64,000 nt of DNA from Streptomyces shenzhenensis. Its GTDB lineage: Bacteria; Actinomycetota; Actinomycetes; Streptomycetales; Streptomycetaceae. The notes under the pieces are model-generated. The model worked only from the letters and a program-made list of their open reading frames with translations. It searched no databases and was not told the origin of the DNA. A program made the translations under genes and the position numbers. Below, piece after piece: positions 1-9,173 of the stretch (its first letter is position 1; every line of letters begins with the position of its first letter). Where the stretch lies: the NCBI RefSeq assembly GCF_003688995.1, contig NZ_PENI01000017.1, positions 124,001-188,000 of the forward strand. Reading direction: 5' to 3'.

Positions 1-322
1 ACTTCGGCAGGGAGGCCAGCAGGTCGACCTGGTCGGCGCGGAGGGCTCCGGCCGCGAACGGGGCGATGGGGTCCGGGATGCCGTCGCGTTCGCCCCGCCG
101 GAACTCGACCAGTTCGCGGTCCGCGTTGCCCGCCACCCACAGCACCCGGTCGCCCTGCGCCCGCAGCAGGTCGATCACCTCGGCCGGCTGCGGTCCCGCC
201 GCGATGTCGCCGGTGAGCACGATCCGGTCGGCGGCGGCCACATCGGGCTCGGCGAGGACGGCTTCCAGGGCCGGGAGCACCCCGTGGATGTCCGAGAGCA
301 CGGCAATTCGGTCGAACGGCAT
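1..322 (-). CDS. Metallophosphoesterase family protein (3' part cut by window edge)
   Basis: About the first 107 residues of a calcineurin-like phosphoesterase are visible; the gene runs off the left edge. The N-terminus reads MPFDRIAVLSDIHG, giving the DxH metal motif (D11, H13). It is followed by a TGD motif near residue 37 and GNAD near residue 65. These are the ordered metal-binding blocks of the YfcE/MJ0936-like phosphodiesterase group, which are cytoplasmic enzymes with a two-metal centre. The ATG at 322 starts 4 bp after the stop of the upstream dehydrogenase gene, so the two are probably co-transcribed. The physiological substrate cannot be told from sequence. Confidence 0.85.
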   Translation of the reverse strand, partial: MPFDRIAVLSDIHGVLPALEAVLAEPDVAAADRIVLTGDIAAGPQPAEVIDLLRAQGDRVLWVAGNADRELVEFRRGERDGIPDPIAPFAAGALRADQVDLLASLPK

Positions 323-326
323 GCGT

Positions 327-3200
327 TCAGTCTCCTAGTGCCTCCGTCAGCGCCTCCGCCAGTGTCTCCGCCAGGTGTCGGCCCCTGACCCCGGCCAGTT
401 GCTCCAACTGGGTGCGGCAGGAGAAGCCGTCGGCCAGGATCACCGTTCCCTCGGGGGCCTCGCGTACGGAGGGCAGCAGCTGTTCCTCCGCGCAGGCGAC
501 GGAGATCGGGTAATGGCCCTTCTCGAAGCCGAAGTTGCCCGCCAGACCGCAGCAGCCGCCGCTGAGTTCCCCGGTCAGGCCGGCGGCCGCGCGCAGCCGC
601 CGCTCGGCCGCGTCGCCGAGCACCGCATGCTGGTGGCAGTGGGTCTGGCCGGCCACGGGCCGGTCCACCGCGGGCGGGGTCCAGTGGGGCGCGTACCGCT
701 CCAGTGCCTCGGCGAAGGTGACGACCGCCGCCGCCAGCCGGGCCGCGCGCGGGTCGTCGTGGAGCAGTTCGGGCAGATCGGTACGGAGGGCGGCGGCACA
801 GCTGGGTTCCAGGACGACGACGGGGACCCCGGCCCGCAGGACCGGCTCCATCAGGTCCAGGGTGCGGCGCAGCACCGCGCGGGCCCGGTCGAGCTGGCCC
901 GTGGAGACATAGGTGAGCCCGCAGCAGACCCGGCCGCGGCCCCGGAGGATCGCGAGCGGGTTCAGGAAGGCCGAGCTGCCGCCGCCCACCGGGGGCGCCG
1001 CCAGGTGCAGAGTCGGCGGGAGGGCCACGCGGAGTCCGGCGGCCTCCAGTACGCGGACGGCCGCCCGCCCCACCGAGGGCGAGAAGTGCTCGGTGAAGGT
1101 GTCCGGCCACAGCACGACGAGGTCTCCGCCGTCCGCCGGGGGCTGCTCGTGCCGCCGCCACCAGCGTCCGAACGTCTCCCCGGCCAGCCGCGGCAGCTCC
1201 CGCTCGGGTGCGACCCCGGCCGCCCGCTTCGCCAGGCGCGCCAGGGGCCGTACGGCGGCGAGCGCGTTGACCGCGGCGGCCGTACGGGTGCGCGCCACCC
1301 AGCGCAGCCACACCGGCAGCCGGCCCATCGTGTAGTGGGCCGCCGGGCGCCGCCGCCCCGCGTAGTGGTGGTGCAGGAACTCGGCCTTGTAGGTGGCCAT
1401 GTCGACCTCGACCGGACAGTCGGAGCGGCAGCCCTTGCAGGACAGACACAGGTCCAGCGCGTCCCGGACCTCGGTCGAGCGCCAGCCGTCCGTCACCAGT
1501 TCGCCGGCGAGCATCTCGTGCAGCAGCCGGGCGCGCCCGCGCGTGGAGTGCGCCTCCTCGCCCGTCGCCCGGAAGGAGGGGCACATGACGGAGGAGCCGG
1601 ACGCCGTCGTCGTACGGCACTTGGCGACGCCGACGCAGCGGCGGACGGCCGCCGAGAAGTCGCCGCCGTCGCCGGGGTAGCCGAAGGCGACCGGGACGGG
1701 TTCGCGGGGCAGGACGGAGAAGCGGAGGTTCGCGTCGAGGGGGGCGGGGCGGACCAGCATGCCGGGGTTGAGCAGGCCGTCGGGGTCCCATACCGCCTTG
1801 GCCCGCTCGAAGAGGCCGACGAGCCGCGGGCCGTACATCTTCGGGAGGAGTTCGGCCCGCGCCTGACCGTCCCCGTGCTCCCCGGACAGCGCGCCGCCGT
1901 GCGCCACCACCAGGTCGGCGATCTCCTCGGAGAACCGCCGGAAGCGGCCGATGCCGGCCTCGGTCAGCAGGTCGAAGTCGATACGGACGTGGATGCAGCC
2001 GTCGCCGAAGTGCCCGTAGGGCGTGCCGCGCAGCCCGTGCGCGGCCAGCAGCGCGCGGAAGTCCCGCAGGTAGGCGCCGAGCCGGGCGGGCGGCACCGCG
2101 CAGTCCTCCCAGCCGGGCCAGGCCTCCCTGCCGTCCGGCATCCGGGTCGCCGTGCCGCTCGCGTCCTCCCGGACCCGCCACAGGGCCCGCTGGGCGCCGG
2201 GGTCGGTGACGACGAGCGCGTCGACGACGTCGGCGGCGCGGACGATCTCCTCGGCACGCGCGCGTGCCTGCCCCGCCGACTCCCCGCCGGTCTCCACGAA
2301 CAGCCAGGCCCCGCCCCGGGGCAGCCCGGCCGCCGACGGCACCAGGTCGGCCGCCATGCCCTCGACGGTGAGCGGCCCGTACGCCAGCAGGCCCGCGGCG
2401 GCGTCGGCCGCGGCGCTCTCGTCGGGGTAGCCGAGCACGGCCAGGGCACGCGCGCGTGGGTCCTCGACGAGACGTACGACCGCCTGGGTCAGCACGCCCA
2501 GCGTGCCCTCCGAGCCGCAGAAGGAACGGGCGACGTCGGCGCCGCGCTCCGGCAGCAGCGCGTCCAGCGCGTACCCGGAGATACGGCGGGGCAGCTCGGG
2601 GAAGCCGGTGCGCAACAGCGCCAACTCGCCCTCCACGAGGGCGCGCAGACCCTCCGGTGCGCCCGCCCAGCCCGGTCCCGGGCGCAGCCGTCGACCGCGC
2701 GCGGTGCGGACGTCCAGTTCGATGACGTTGTCCGCCGTGGTCCCCCAGGCCACCGAGTGCGCGCCGCAGGAGTTGTTGCCGATCATCCCGCCGAGCGTGC
2801 ACCGGCCGTGAGTGGCCGGGTCCGGCCCGAAGCGCAGGCCGTGCGGCGCCGCGGCCTCCTGGAGCCGGTCGAGGACCAGGCCCGGCTGGACGACGGCGGT
2901 GCGCGAACCGGGGTCGATCTCCAGGACCCGGTTCAGGTGCCGGGTGAAGTCCAGCACCACGCCGGTGCCGGTCGCCTGCCCGGCGATCGAGGTACCACCG
3001 CCGCGGGCCACCACGGGCACGCCGTGCGCCCGGCACACGTCGAGGACCGCGGCGACGTCGTCGGCGTCCCGCGGGGCCACCACCCCCAGCGGGACACGCC
3101 GGTAGTTGGACGCGTCCATGGTCGTCAGCGCCCGGGACGTGACATCGAAGCCGACGTCACCCCGGACGGCCCCACGCAGCTCGGCCGCAAGATCCGTCAT
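327..3200 (-). CDS. FAD-binding oxidoreductase fused to Fe-S/CCG module (D-lactate/glycolate dehydrogenase-like)
   Basis: A 957-residue two-part enzyme. The N-terminal half is a PCMH-type FAD domain with RGGGTSIAGQ (66-75) and GGMIGNNSCGAHS near 136-148, followed by an FAD-oxidase C-terminal domain (HFGDGCIHV near 396). The C-terminal part has an Fe-S ferredoxin-like segment with one complete cluster motif, C584-x2-C587-x2-C590-x3-C594. The first motif looks irregular (C521, C527, C539 before P). Two CCG-type heterodisulfide-reductase-like repeats follow (VCCGLTY and GGCCGLAGNFG). The family oxidises 2-hydroxy acids such as D-lactate, 2-hydroxyglutarate or glycolate and passes electrons towards quinone. 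The open frame extends upstream to 3437, but the ATG at 3200 is preferred because the extra N-terminal 79 residues are low-complexity and precede the conserved region. The substrate is unknown. Confidence 0.88.
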   Translation of the reverse strand: MTDLAAELRGAVRGDVGFDVTSRALTTMDASNYRRVPLGVVAPRDADDVAAVLDVCRAHGVPVVARGGGTSIAGQATGTGVVLDFTRHLNRVLEIDPGSRTAVVQPGLVLDRLQEAAAPHGLRFGPDPATHGRCTLGGMIGNNSCGAHSVAWGTTADNVIELDVRTARGRRLRPGPGWAGAPEGLRALVEGELALLRTGFPELPRRISGYALDALLPERGADVARSFCGSEGTLGVLTQAVVRLVEDPRARALAVLGYPDESAAADAAAGLLAYGPLTVEGMAADLVPSAAGLPRGGAWLFVETGGESAGQARARAEEIVRAADVVDALVVTDPGAQRALWRVREDASGTATRMPDGREAWPGWEDCAVPPARLGAYLRDFRALLAAHGLRGTPYGHFGDGCIHVRIDFDLLTEAGIGRFRRFSEEIADLVVAHGGALSGEHGDGQARAELLPKMYGPRLVGLFERAKAVWDPDGLLNPGMLVRPAPLDANLRFSVLPREPVPVAFGYPGDGGDFSAAVRRCVGVAKCRTTTASGSSVMCPSFRATGEEAHSTRGRARLLHEMLAGELVTDGWRSTEVRDALDLCLSCKGCRSDCPVEVDMATYKAEFLHHHYAGRRRPAAHYTMGRLPVWLRWVARTRTAAAVNALAAVRPLARLAKRAAGVAPERELPRLAGETFGRWWRRHEQPPADGGDLVVLWPDTFTEHFSPSVGRAAVRVLEAAGLRVALPPTLHLAAPPVGGGSSAFLNPLAILRGRGRVCCGLTYVSTGQLDRARAVLRRTLDLMEPVLRAGVPVVVLEPSCAAALRTDLPELLHDDPRAARLAAAVVTFAEALERYAPHWTPPAVDRPVAGQTHCHQHAVLGDAAERRLRAAAGLTGELSGGCCGLAGNFGFEKGHYPISVACAEEQLLPSVREAPEGTVILADGFSCRTQLEQLAGVRGRHLAETLAEALTEALGD

Positions 3201-3709
3201 ACGCCCAGCAAACCAGCCGCACCCCGAGAACAGCACCCACGGAACGCATGCGCTTGCCCCCGGGGCCCGCACAGCTGGCGCTGAGCACTTCCCGGGGGCG
3301 CAAGGGGCACCGGAATGAGCCGCACGGGGGTCCGGCCCACCCGCAGGACAGCGAGGCGCGCGGGCGCGGACGGCAAGGGGCCGCGCGCACGGGCGTGGCT
3401 TGTACGCACCGGAGCCGGGGCCTTCGGGCACGGACACAAAAGCCCGCGCGCACGGCAGCCAGGGCCTCGCACAAGGGCGCTGAGACCTCCGGGCGCGGAC
3501 GGGGCGCCGGGTCTGCCCTGAGCAGGCAGCCGTGCGCGCGGGCGCCGAGCCCCTCGCACGGCCGGGAGCCGGAGGCCGCGCGTGTCGGCGTCGGAGCCCC
3601 AGGTGTAGGGCGTCGTGGGTGTCAGCCCGTGAGGGCGCGTCACCCGAAACGCCGTCTCAGCCGACGGACCAGGTTTCGCCTGGGTTTCTTCCGCCGCTAA
3701 CCTCACCTC
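3201..3709. other. Intergenic region between the dehydrogenase and serC, no gene seen
   Basis: About 510 bp of very GC-rich DNA lie between the two divergent genes. Open frames cross it on both strands but show no recognisable protein motif and no convincing ribosome site. It must hold the promoters for the leftward dehydrogenase gene and the rightward serC. I see no clear operator or terminator. Confidence 0.6.
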
Positions 3710-4828
3710 GTGGCTGAGATCCAGATTCCTGCTGACATCAAGCCCGCGGACGGTCGGTTCGGCGCGGGTCCCTCCAAGGTCAGGGTGGAGGCGCTGGACG
3801 CGCTGGCCGCCACCGGTACGTCCCTCATGGGCACCTCCCACCGCCAGGCCCCGGTGAAGAACCTGGTCGGCCAGGTGCGCGAAGGCATCGGCGCCCTGTT
3901 CTCGCTCCCGGACGGCTACGAGGTCGTCCTCGGCAACGGCGGCTCCACCGCGTTCTGGGACATCGCCACCCACGGGCTGATCGAGAACAAGTCGCAGCAC
4001 CTCACGTTCGGCGAGTTCTCGTCCAAGTTCGCCAAGGCCGCCAAGCTGGCGCCGTGGCTGGCCGAACCCACGGTCATCGCCGCCGACCCCGGCACCCACC
4101 CGGACCCGCGGGCCGAGGCGGGCGCCGACGTCTACGCCTTCACGCACAACGAGACCTCGACCGGCGTCGCCATGCCGATCAAGCGAGTGGCGGGCGCCGA
4201 CGAGGGCGCGCTGGTGCTGGTGGACGCGACCAGCGGCGCCGGCGGCCTCCCGGTCGACGTCGCCGAGACGGACGTCTACTACTTCGCCCCGCAGAAGTCC
4301 TTCGCCTCCGACGGCGGCCTGTGGATCGGCGTCTTCTCCCCGGCCGCGATCGAGCGCGCCGAGCGGATCCACGCGAGCGGCCGGCACGTCCCCGAGTTCT
4401 TCTCGCTCCCGACGGCGATCGACAACTCGCGCAAGAACCAGACGTACAACACCCCGGCGCTGGCCACCCTCTTCCTGCTGAACCAGCAGCTGGAGTGGCT
4501 GAACGGCCAGGGCGGCCTCGCCTGGTCCACGGCCCGCACCAAGGACTCCTCGACCCGCCTGTACTCGTGGGCGGAGGAGGCCAAGTACGCCGCCCCGTTC
4601 GTCTCCGACCCGGCCAAGCGCTCCCAGGTCATCGGCACGATCGACTTCGCCGACGAGATCGACGCGGCGGCCGTGGCCAAGGTGCTGCGCGCCAACGGCA
4701 TCGTCGACACCGAGCCGTACCGCAAGCTCGGCCGCAACCAGCTGCGCGTCGCGATGTTCCCGGCCGTCGACCCGGCGGACGTCGAGGCGCTGACCCGCTG
4801 CGTGGACTACGTCATCGAGAAGCTCTGA
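3710..4828 (+). CDS. serC: Phosphoserine aminotransferase SerC
   Basis: A 372-residue PLP enzyme that converts 3-phosphohydroxypyruvate and glutamate to 3-phosphoserine and 2-oxoglutarate, the second step of cytosolic serine synthesis. It also serves the related transamination in pyridoxine synthesis in some bacteria. Visible features are the N-terminal FGAGPSKVR phosphate-binding region (17-25), the SLMGTSHRQAPVK block (38-50), HNETSTGV (146-153) and the PLP Schiff-base lysine in APQKSF (K196). The length and block order match the actinobacterial SerC type. The start is GTG. A strong hairpin terminator follows at once, so serC looks monocistronic. Confidence 0.96.
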   Translation: MAEIQIPADIKPADGRFGAGPSKVRVEALDALAATGTSLMGTSHRQAPVKNLVGQVREGIGALFSLPDGYEVVLGNGGSTAFWDIATHGLIENKSQHLTFGEFSSKFAKAAKLAPWLAEPTVIAADPGTHPDPRAEAGADVYAFTHNETSTGVAMPIKRVAGADEGALVLVDATSGAGGLPVDVAETDVYYFAPQKSFASDGGLWIGVFSPAAIERAERIHASGRHVPEFFSLPTAIDNSRKNQTYNTPALATLFLLNQQLEWLNGQGGLAWSTARTKDSSTRLYSWAEEAKYAAPFVSDPAKRSQVIGTIDFADEIDAAAVAKVLRANGIVDTEPYRKLGRNQLRVAMFPAVDPADVEALTRCVDYVIEKL

Positions 4829-4871
4829 CCGCTTCCGTACGGCGGTGATCCCGCCGCTTCCCGTACATCGC

Positions 4872-4902
4872 AAGGGCGCCCGGTGTCAGGCCGGGCGCCC
4901 TT
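4872..4902. terminator. Bidirectional hairpin terminator after serC
   Basis: A perfect 12-bp inverted repeat (AAGGGCGCCCGG at 4872-4883 pairing with CCGGGCGCCCTT at 4891-4902) around a 7-nt loop. It lies between the convergent serC and the secreted-protein gene and can serve both. Confidence 0.85.
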
Positions 4903-4944
4903 CGCCCGTCCGGCCGCTCGGCCGGCGCCCGCGCGGGCCCGCGT

Positions 4945-5913
4945 TCAGTCGGGGCGCCGCAGCCGGCGGAGCCAGAGCAGGGCCGCGGCGGCCACCGCGA
5001 CGACGGCGGCGACCTTCAGGCCGGAGCTGGCGCCCGCCCCGCCGACCGCGGCGTTCCCGTTCCCGGTGGACGGCGTGGCGGTCCCCTCGTCGGCCTCGGG
5101 CGCGTCCTCGGCCGTCACCGAACTTTCCTCGCCCTCACTGCCGTACAGGAGCTTGGTCCCGTCGGCGGAGTAGGTCACGGACTCGCCCTGGCGCTGGAGG
5201 GGCACGTCGAGCCGGTCCCGGCGCCGGATGTCGGAGCCGTTCCAGTCGTACAGGATCCCGCCGAAGTAGCCGCGCACCGCGAGCTGCCGGCCGTCCGGTG
5301 AGAAGGCGGCGTCGGTGGCCCACAGGTCGACGGGCGCGATCGGCTCGAAGACGTTGGTGCCGGACGCGGACAGCTGCTCGGGTCCCTCGTACAGGTGCCC
5401 GCCGTCCTCCTTCTTGTCGATGAGGTACACGCGCCCCGTCTTGGGGTGCACGGCCAGCGACTCGGCGTTCCGGGCGCCGTCCGCGTACTTCACCACGTAC
5501 TGCGTCGCGCGGATCGTCCGGTCCGTCAGCTCCGCGGGCTCGGGCAGCCGGTAGATCCAGACGTACGGCCATGAGCCGTCAAGGTTGTCGCCGATGTCAC
5601 CGACGTAGATCTGGTTGCCGGGCCCGATGGAGATCGCCTCGACGTCGCGCGGGGAACCGATGCCGCTCAGCGTCACCGTGGCGACGGTCCGGCCCGTGGC
5701 GCCGTCCACGGCGTAGAGGTACGGCCCGTCGTCGCTGTCGTTGTGCGTCCAGTAGATGCCCGGATGGCGGCGGGAGGCGGCCAGGCCACTGGACTCGGTG
5801 ATCCGCGGGTCCTTGATCGTGAACCCCTCGTCACCATCGGCCGCGGCGGCGGGCGGCACGGCGAGGGCACCCGTGAGCAGGGCCCCGGCGATGAGGGCCA
5901 ACGATCGACGCAT
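4945..5913 (-). CDS. Exported beta-propeller-like protein with C-terminal membrane anchor
   Basis: A 322-residue protein with an N-terminal signal peptide (MRRSLALIAGALLTGALA, with an AxA-like cleavage region near residues 22-25). The body is rich in repeats of the style SPRDVEAISIGPGNQIYVGDI and DAAFSPDGRQLAVRG, typical of six- or seven-blade WD40/SMP-30-like propellers. It ends in an acidic Ser/Thr/Pro/Gly linker (about 260-290), a hydrophobic segment (VAAVVAVAAAALLWL) and a basic tail. This fits a cell-surface protein anchored by its C-terminal helix, facing outside. No catalytic motif is visible and the ligand is unknown. It is divergent from the SGNH hydrolase with 88 bp between them. 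Confidence 0.8.
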   Translation of the reverse strand: MRRSLALIAGALLTGALAVPPAAAADGDEGFTIKDPRITESSGLAASRRHPGIYWTHNDSDDGPYLYAVDGATGRTVATVTLSGIGSPRDVEAISIGPGNQIYVGDIGDNLDGSWPYVWIYRLPEPAELTDRTIRATQYVVKYADGARNAESLAVHPKTGRVYLIDKKEDGGHLYEGPEQLSASGTNVFEPIAPVDLWATDAAFSPDGRQLAVRGYFGGILYDWNGSDIRRRDRLDVPLQRQGESVTYSADGTKLLYGSEGEESSVTAEDAPEADEGTATPSTGNGNAAVGGAGASSGLKVAAVVAVAAAALLWLRRLRRPD

Positions 5914-6001
5914 GACCCAAGCCTGCCATCCCGGCCCGCGGTCGGCCCGACGTGGTGGGCCTCACATCCCACCCGTCGCCGTGATCGTCCATCATGAGCG
6001 G

Positions 6002-6685
6002 ATGCTCAGGTTGATGCCCGTCGGTGACTCCATGACGATCGGAAGCACCGGCGACCACACATGGCGTTACCGGCTCTGGCAGCACCTGTGCGCGACGTAC
6101 GGCGGCCCCTTCACGCTCGTCGGCCCGCGGGAGACCCTGTACGACAAGGCCGCGGACGCGCCGACCTCCCACGCCTACGCCGACCCCGACTTCCCCTGCG
6201 GCCATCTGGCCGGCTGGGGCGAGGGCTGGCTGCACATGGCTCCGCTGATCGGCGAGGCGATGCGCGAGCGGCGGCCGGACGTGCTGCTGGTGTCGCTGGG
6301 CCTGATCGACCTCGGCTTCTACACGGACGCCGAGCAGACGGCCCGCAACGCCCGTGCCTTCGTCGCCGCCGCACGCGAGGCCGACCCGGCCGTCCGCATG
6401 GTGGTGCTCCCGGTCATACCGAACATCCGCGCCGCGGCGGACGAGCTCTTCGCCCACCAGGTGGCCCGGTTCAACGACCTGCTGGCGAAGGCGGTGGCGG
6501 ACCTGGACGAGCCCGCCTCCCCGCTGCTGTTGGCCTCGATACCCGAGTCGTACGACATCCACACGGACACCTACGACGGCACACACCCGAACCCGAGCGG
6601 CGAACACAAACTGGCGGGGGCGTTCGCGGGGGCGATGTGGGGGGCGTGGGGAATCGGACACCCGTACGCACCCGGAAGAAGCTGA
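6002..6685 (+). CDS. SGNH/GDSL-type hydrolase
   Basis: A 227-residue cytoplasmic-looking serine esterase/lipase-fold protein. Block I is MPVGDSMTIGS with the nucleophilic Ser in GDS near residue 7. Block V is DGTHPNPSGEHKLA near the C-terminus and supplies Asp and His. A middle region, LLVSLGLIDLGFY, sits where block III normally has GxND, but the Asn is missing, so oxyanion-hole geometry may differ. I chose the ATG at 6002 because it leads directly into the GDS block; the open frame extends upstream without conserved sequence. No signal peptide is present. The substrate is unknown; members cleave acyl or acetyl esters. Confidence 0.82.
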   Translation: MLRLMPVGDSMTIGSTGDHTWRYRLWQHLCATYGGPFTLVGPRETLYDKAADAPTSHAYADPDFPCGHLAGWGEGWLHMAPLIGEAMRERRPDVLLVSLGLIDLGFYTDAEQTARNARAFVAAAREADPAVRMVVLPVIPNIRAAADELFAHQVARFNDLLAKAVADLDEPASPLLLASIPESYDIHTDTYDGTHPNPSGEHKLAGAFAGAMWGAWGIGHPYAPGRS

Positions 6686-6689
6686 CCGA

Positions 6690-6855
6690 ATTCCGGCGGT
6701 TCCTGAACCTGGTGCATATCGTTGTACCGCGGACGTCGAGTTCGTCGCCGAGGTCCTACGCCGTCCGGACGAGGGTGGACTTCGGCACCGACATCGACCT
6801 GACCGGAACGGTGGTCGACCTCACCCTCAGGACGGACGAGTTCCCGCTGGACTAG
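6690..6855 (+). pseudogene. Possible remnant of a small protein gene
   Basis: Downstream of the SGNH gene one frame ends in a protein-like tail (VDFGTDIDLTGTVVDLTLRT) and a TAG at 6853-6855. It has no start or ribosome site and its upstream part looks degenerate. It may be the 3' end of a lost gene. I do not recognise the family. Confidence 0.25.
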
Positions 6856-7508
6856 GACGATCCCGACGCGCCGGTCACGAGGGGGACCAGTTCCATGAGG
6901 CTGGCGATGCGCCAGTCGGCTGCCACGACGGTGTCCGGTGCGTCGGCCCACAGATGCCCCCATGGTCCGCGCCTCAGATGGGCCACCTTGAGCCCGGCGT
7001 CCTTCGCGGGGAACACGTCGTTCACCGGGTGGTCGCCGACATAGAGGGTCCGCTCGGCAGGTGACCCGGCCATGCCCAGGACCCGTTCGAAGAACGCGCG
7101 CTGCGGCTTGGCGACACCCCACTCCTCCGAGGTGGCGATGGCGTCCGCCGGAAGATTCAGGCCACGCAGGAGCCGGCCCGCACGGGCGGACTGGTTGCCG
7201 GCGATGACCACGCGCACTCCGTTCTGCCGGAGCGCGGCGAGCGCGGGGCGCACCTCCTCGTAGAGGTCCGACTCACCGAGGAACTCGCCACGGCCGGCCG
7301 CTTCGCGCGCCCGGTGCTCCGCGGCCACGTCGATGCCGGGGCGGACGAGTCGCAGCGCCTCGGTGTTGTCCAGGCCCTGGGCCACGACGGCTCCGACGAG
7401 CGCGGACAGGGTATGCCGGGGGACCCCGAGCCAGTCGGCCCAGGACGCCCAGTACCGGTCGTCCCGGGTGATGGTCTCGCCGATGTCGAGCACAACGGTG
7501 TCAATCAC
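6852..7508 (-). CDS. HAD-family hydrolase
   Basis: A 218-residue haloacid-dehalogenase-fold phosphatase. Motif I reads VVLDIGETITRD: the nucleophile Asp is followed by Gly rather than the usual second Asp (DxGxT in place of DxDxT). Most phosphatases use that second Asp as general acid, so activity may be altered. Motif II/III is EEWGVAKPQRAFF and motif IV is YVGDHPVNDVFPAK. The GTG at 7508 directly precedes IDTVVLD and is preferred; the frame runs further upstream without conservation. The gene is divergent from the aldo/keto reductase and its stop overlaps the remnant downstream by three bases. The substrate is unknown. Confidence 0.8.
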   Translation of the reverse strand: MIDTVVLDIGETITRDDRYWASWADWLGVPRHTLSALVGAVVAQGLDNTEALRLVRPGIDVAAEHRAREAAGRGEFLGESDLYEEVRPALAALRQNGVRVVIAGNQSARAGRLLRGLNLPADAIATSEEWGVAKPQRAFFERVLGMAGSPAERTLYVGDHPVNDVFPAKDAGLKVAHLRRGPWGHLWADAPDTVVAADWRIASLMELVPLVTGASGSS

Positions 7509-7616
7509 GTCCGGTGAGCCTACGGGGCGATACGGCCGACGGGCCGCTGATCCGGCCGAGGACGGGTTGTCCATGCGCTTGCATCGAGCGCACTCCAAGT
7601 CGTTGGCTGGGGGACC

Positions 7617-8609
7617 ATGAGGTACACGCAGCTAGGACGCACGGGTCTCAAGGTCAGCCGACTCGTCCTCGGCACCATGAACTTCGGCCCGCTGACGGAT
7701 GAAGCGGACAGTCACGCGATCATGGACGTGGCGCTGGACGCGGGCATCAACTTCTTCGACACCGCGAACGTCTACGGGTGGGGTGAGAACAAGGGCCGAA
7801 CCGAGGAGATCATCGGGAACTGGTTCGCGAAGGGCGGCGAGCGGCGCGACAAGGTGGTGCTCGCCACCAAGGTGTACGGCAACATGGCCGGGGACGGCGA
7901 CGCCTGGCCCAACCACGACAAGCTCTCCGCGGTGAACATCCGGCGGGCGGTGGACGCCAGCCTCAAGCGGCTGCAGACCGACCACATCGACCTGTACCAG
8001 TTCCACCACGTCGACCGCAGCACCCCCTTCGAGGAGATCTGGCAGGCGATCGACGTCCTCGTCCAGCAGGGCAAGATCCTCTACGTCGGGTCAAGCAACT
8101 TCCCCGGCTACAAGATCGCCCAGGCCAACGAGATCGCCGAGCGGCGGGGCGGGACCATCGGCCTGGTCAGCGAGCAGTGTCTGTACAACCTCGCCGAGCG
8201 CCGCGCCGAGATGGAGATCATCCCGGCCGCGCAGGAGTACGGCCTGGGCGTCATCCCGTGGTCGCCGCTGCAGGGCGGGCTGCTCGGCGGCGTGCTCAAG
8301 AAGCAGGCGGAGGGCGGCAGGCGGGCCTCGGGCCGGGCGGCGGAGACCCTCGCCAACACCGCCGCGCGGGCGCAGATCCAGGCGTACGAGGACCTGCTCG
8401 ACAAGCACGGCGTCGACCCGGGCGAGACCGCTCTGGCCTGGCTGCTGACCCGGCCCGGCGTGACCGGCCCGATCGTCGGCCCGCGCACCGCCGAGCAGCT
8501 GGAGTCGGCCCTGCGGGCCGTGGAGCTGGAGCTGTCCCAGGAGCTGCTGGACGGGCTGGACGAGATCTTCCCCGGCCCGGGCCCCTCCCCGGAGGCCTTC
8601 GCCTGGTAG
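7617..8609 (+). CDS. Aldo/keto reductase
   Basis: A 330-residue NADPH-dependent (beta/alpha)8-barrel oxidoreductase of the YajO/Tas-like group. The catalytic tetrad is visible: Asp in FFDTANVYG, Tyr in NVYGWGENKGRTE, Lys in LATKVYGNM and His in QFHHVD. The cofactor region is GPIVGPRTAEQLESAL near the C-terminus. The ATG has an upstream GGGGGA-type ribosome site. It reduces aldehydes or ketones, with no substrate evident. It is followed by a cluster of dispersed repeats rather than by another gene of the same operon. Confidence 0.93.
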   Translation: MRYTQLGRTGLKVSRLVLGTMNFGPLTDEADSHAIMDVALDAGINFFDTANVYGWGENKGRTEEIIGNWFAKGGERRDKVVLATKVYGNMAGDGDAWPNHDKLSAVNIRRAVDASLKRLQTDHIDLYQFHHVDRSTPFEEIWQAIDVLVQQGKILYVGSSNFPGYKIAQANEIAERRGGTIGLVSEQCLYNLAERRAEMEIIPAAQEYGLGVIPWSPLQGGLLGGVLKKQAEGGRRASGRAAETLANTAARAQIQAYEDLLDKHGVDPGETALAWLLTRPGVTGPIVGPRTAEQLESALRAVELELSQELLDGLDEIFPGPGPSPEAFAW

Positions 8610-8681
8610 CCGACCAGAAGCAGGCCCCGGATGGGCAACGGCGGGCGGCCGGCCGCGCCATACGGCCGACCGCCCGCCGAA

Positions 8682-9173
8682 CCAGCGCCCTAAAGGGGCG
8701 CAAGGCTGTATCAATATGCGGCTCCGCCGCGATGGGGGTCCCCTGTTCGAGCGAAGCCGAGAACTTGAGGGAGCGACCGACCGCAGCCACCATGGCAGCC
8801 CACGCGCCGGGCAGCGCCCTGAAGGGGCGCGAGGCTGTATCGATATGCGGCTCCGCCGCGCGGGCGCGACCAGCCACAACGGCGCCGCAGCCAACCGCCA
8901 CCGTTGCAGGCAACGTGCCGGACAGCGCCCTGAAGGGGCGCGGGGAACTGCGCGACCAGCCACGATGGTGCCGCAGCCAACCGACGACACATCGCGGCAG
9001 CCCCAGCAGAACGCTCAGCAGCCGACCGCCGCCACCGAGGCAGGCCGCGTGCCGGACAGCGCCCTGAAGGCGCGCGGGGCTGTATCGATATGCGGCTCCG
9101 CCGCGCGGGCGCGACCAGCCACAACGGCGCCGCAGCCAACCGACGACACATCGCGGCAGCCCCAGCGGAGCGC
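8682..9173 (+). repeat. Cluster of dispersed Streptomyces-type intergenic repeats (4 copies, two variants)
   Basis: Four copies begin with the same block, AGCGCCCTGAAGGGGCGC or a close variant, at about 8682, 8812, 8922 and 9056. Three continue with GCTGTATCGATATGCGGCTC. One (8922) continues with GGGGAACTGCGCGACCAGCC. Copies then share GCGACCAGCCACAACGGCGC and CGCAGCCAACCGACGACAC. Copy 1 carries a second module at 8718-8778 that recurs inverted at 50925-50986. The AAGGGGCGC start is part of a short GCGCCC/GGGCGC hairpin. The same family recurs at 47.2-47.6 and 52.0-52.6 kb. No coding sequence is supported here. Confidence 0.85.

Noticed and set aside
175..3036. Very long open frames antisense to or shifted from real genes, e.g. 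a 953-residue frame here and a 1487-residue frame at 28424-32887
   Set aside because: GC-rich codon bias makes alternate frames open; these have repetitive Arg/Ala/Gly composition, no motifs, and overlap strongly supported genes.
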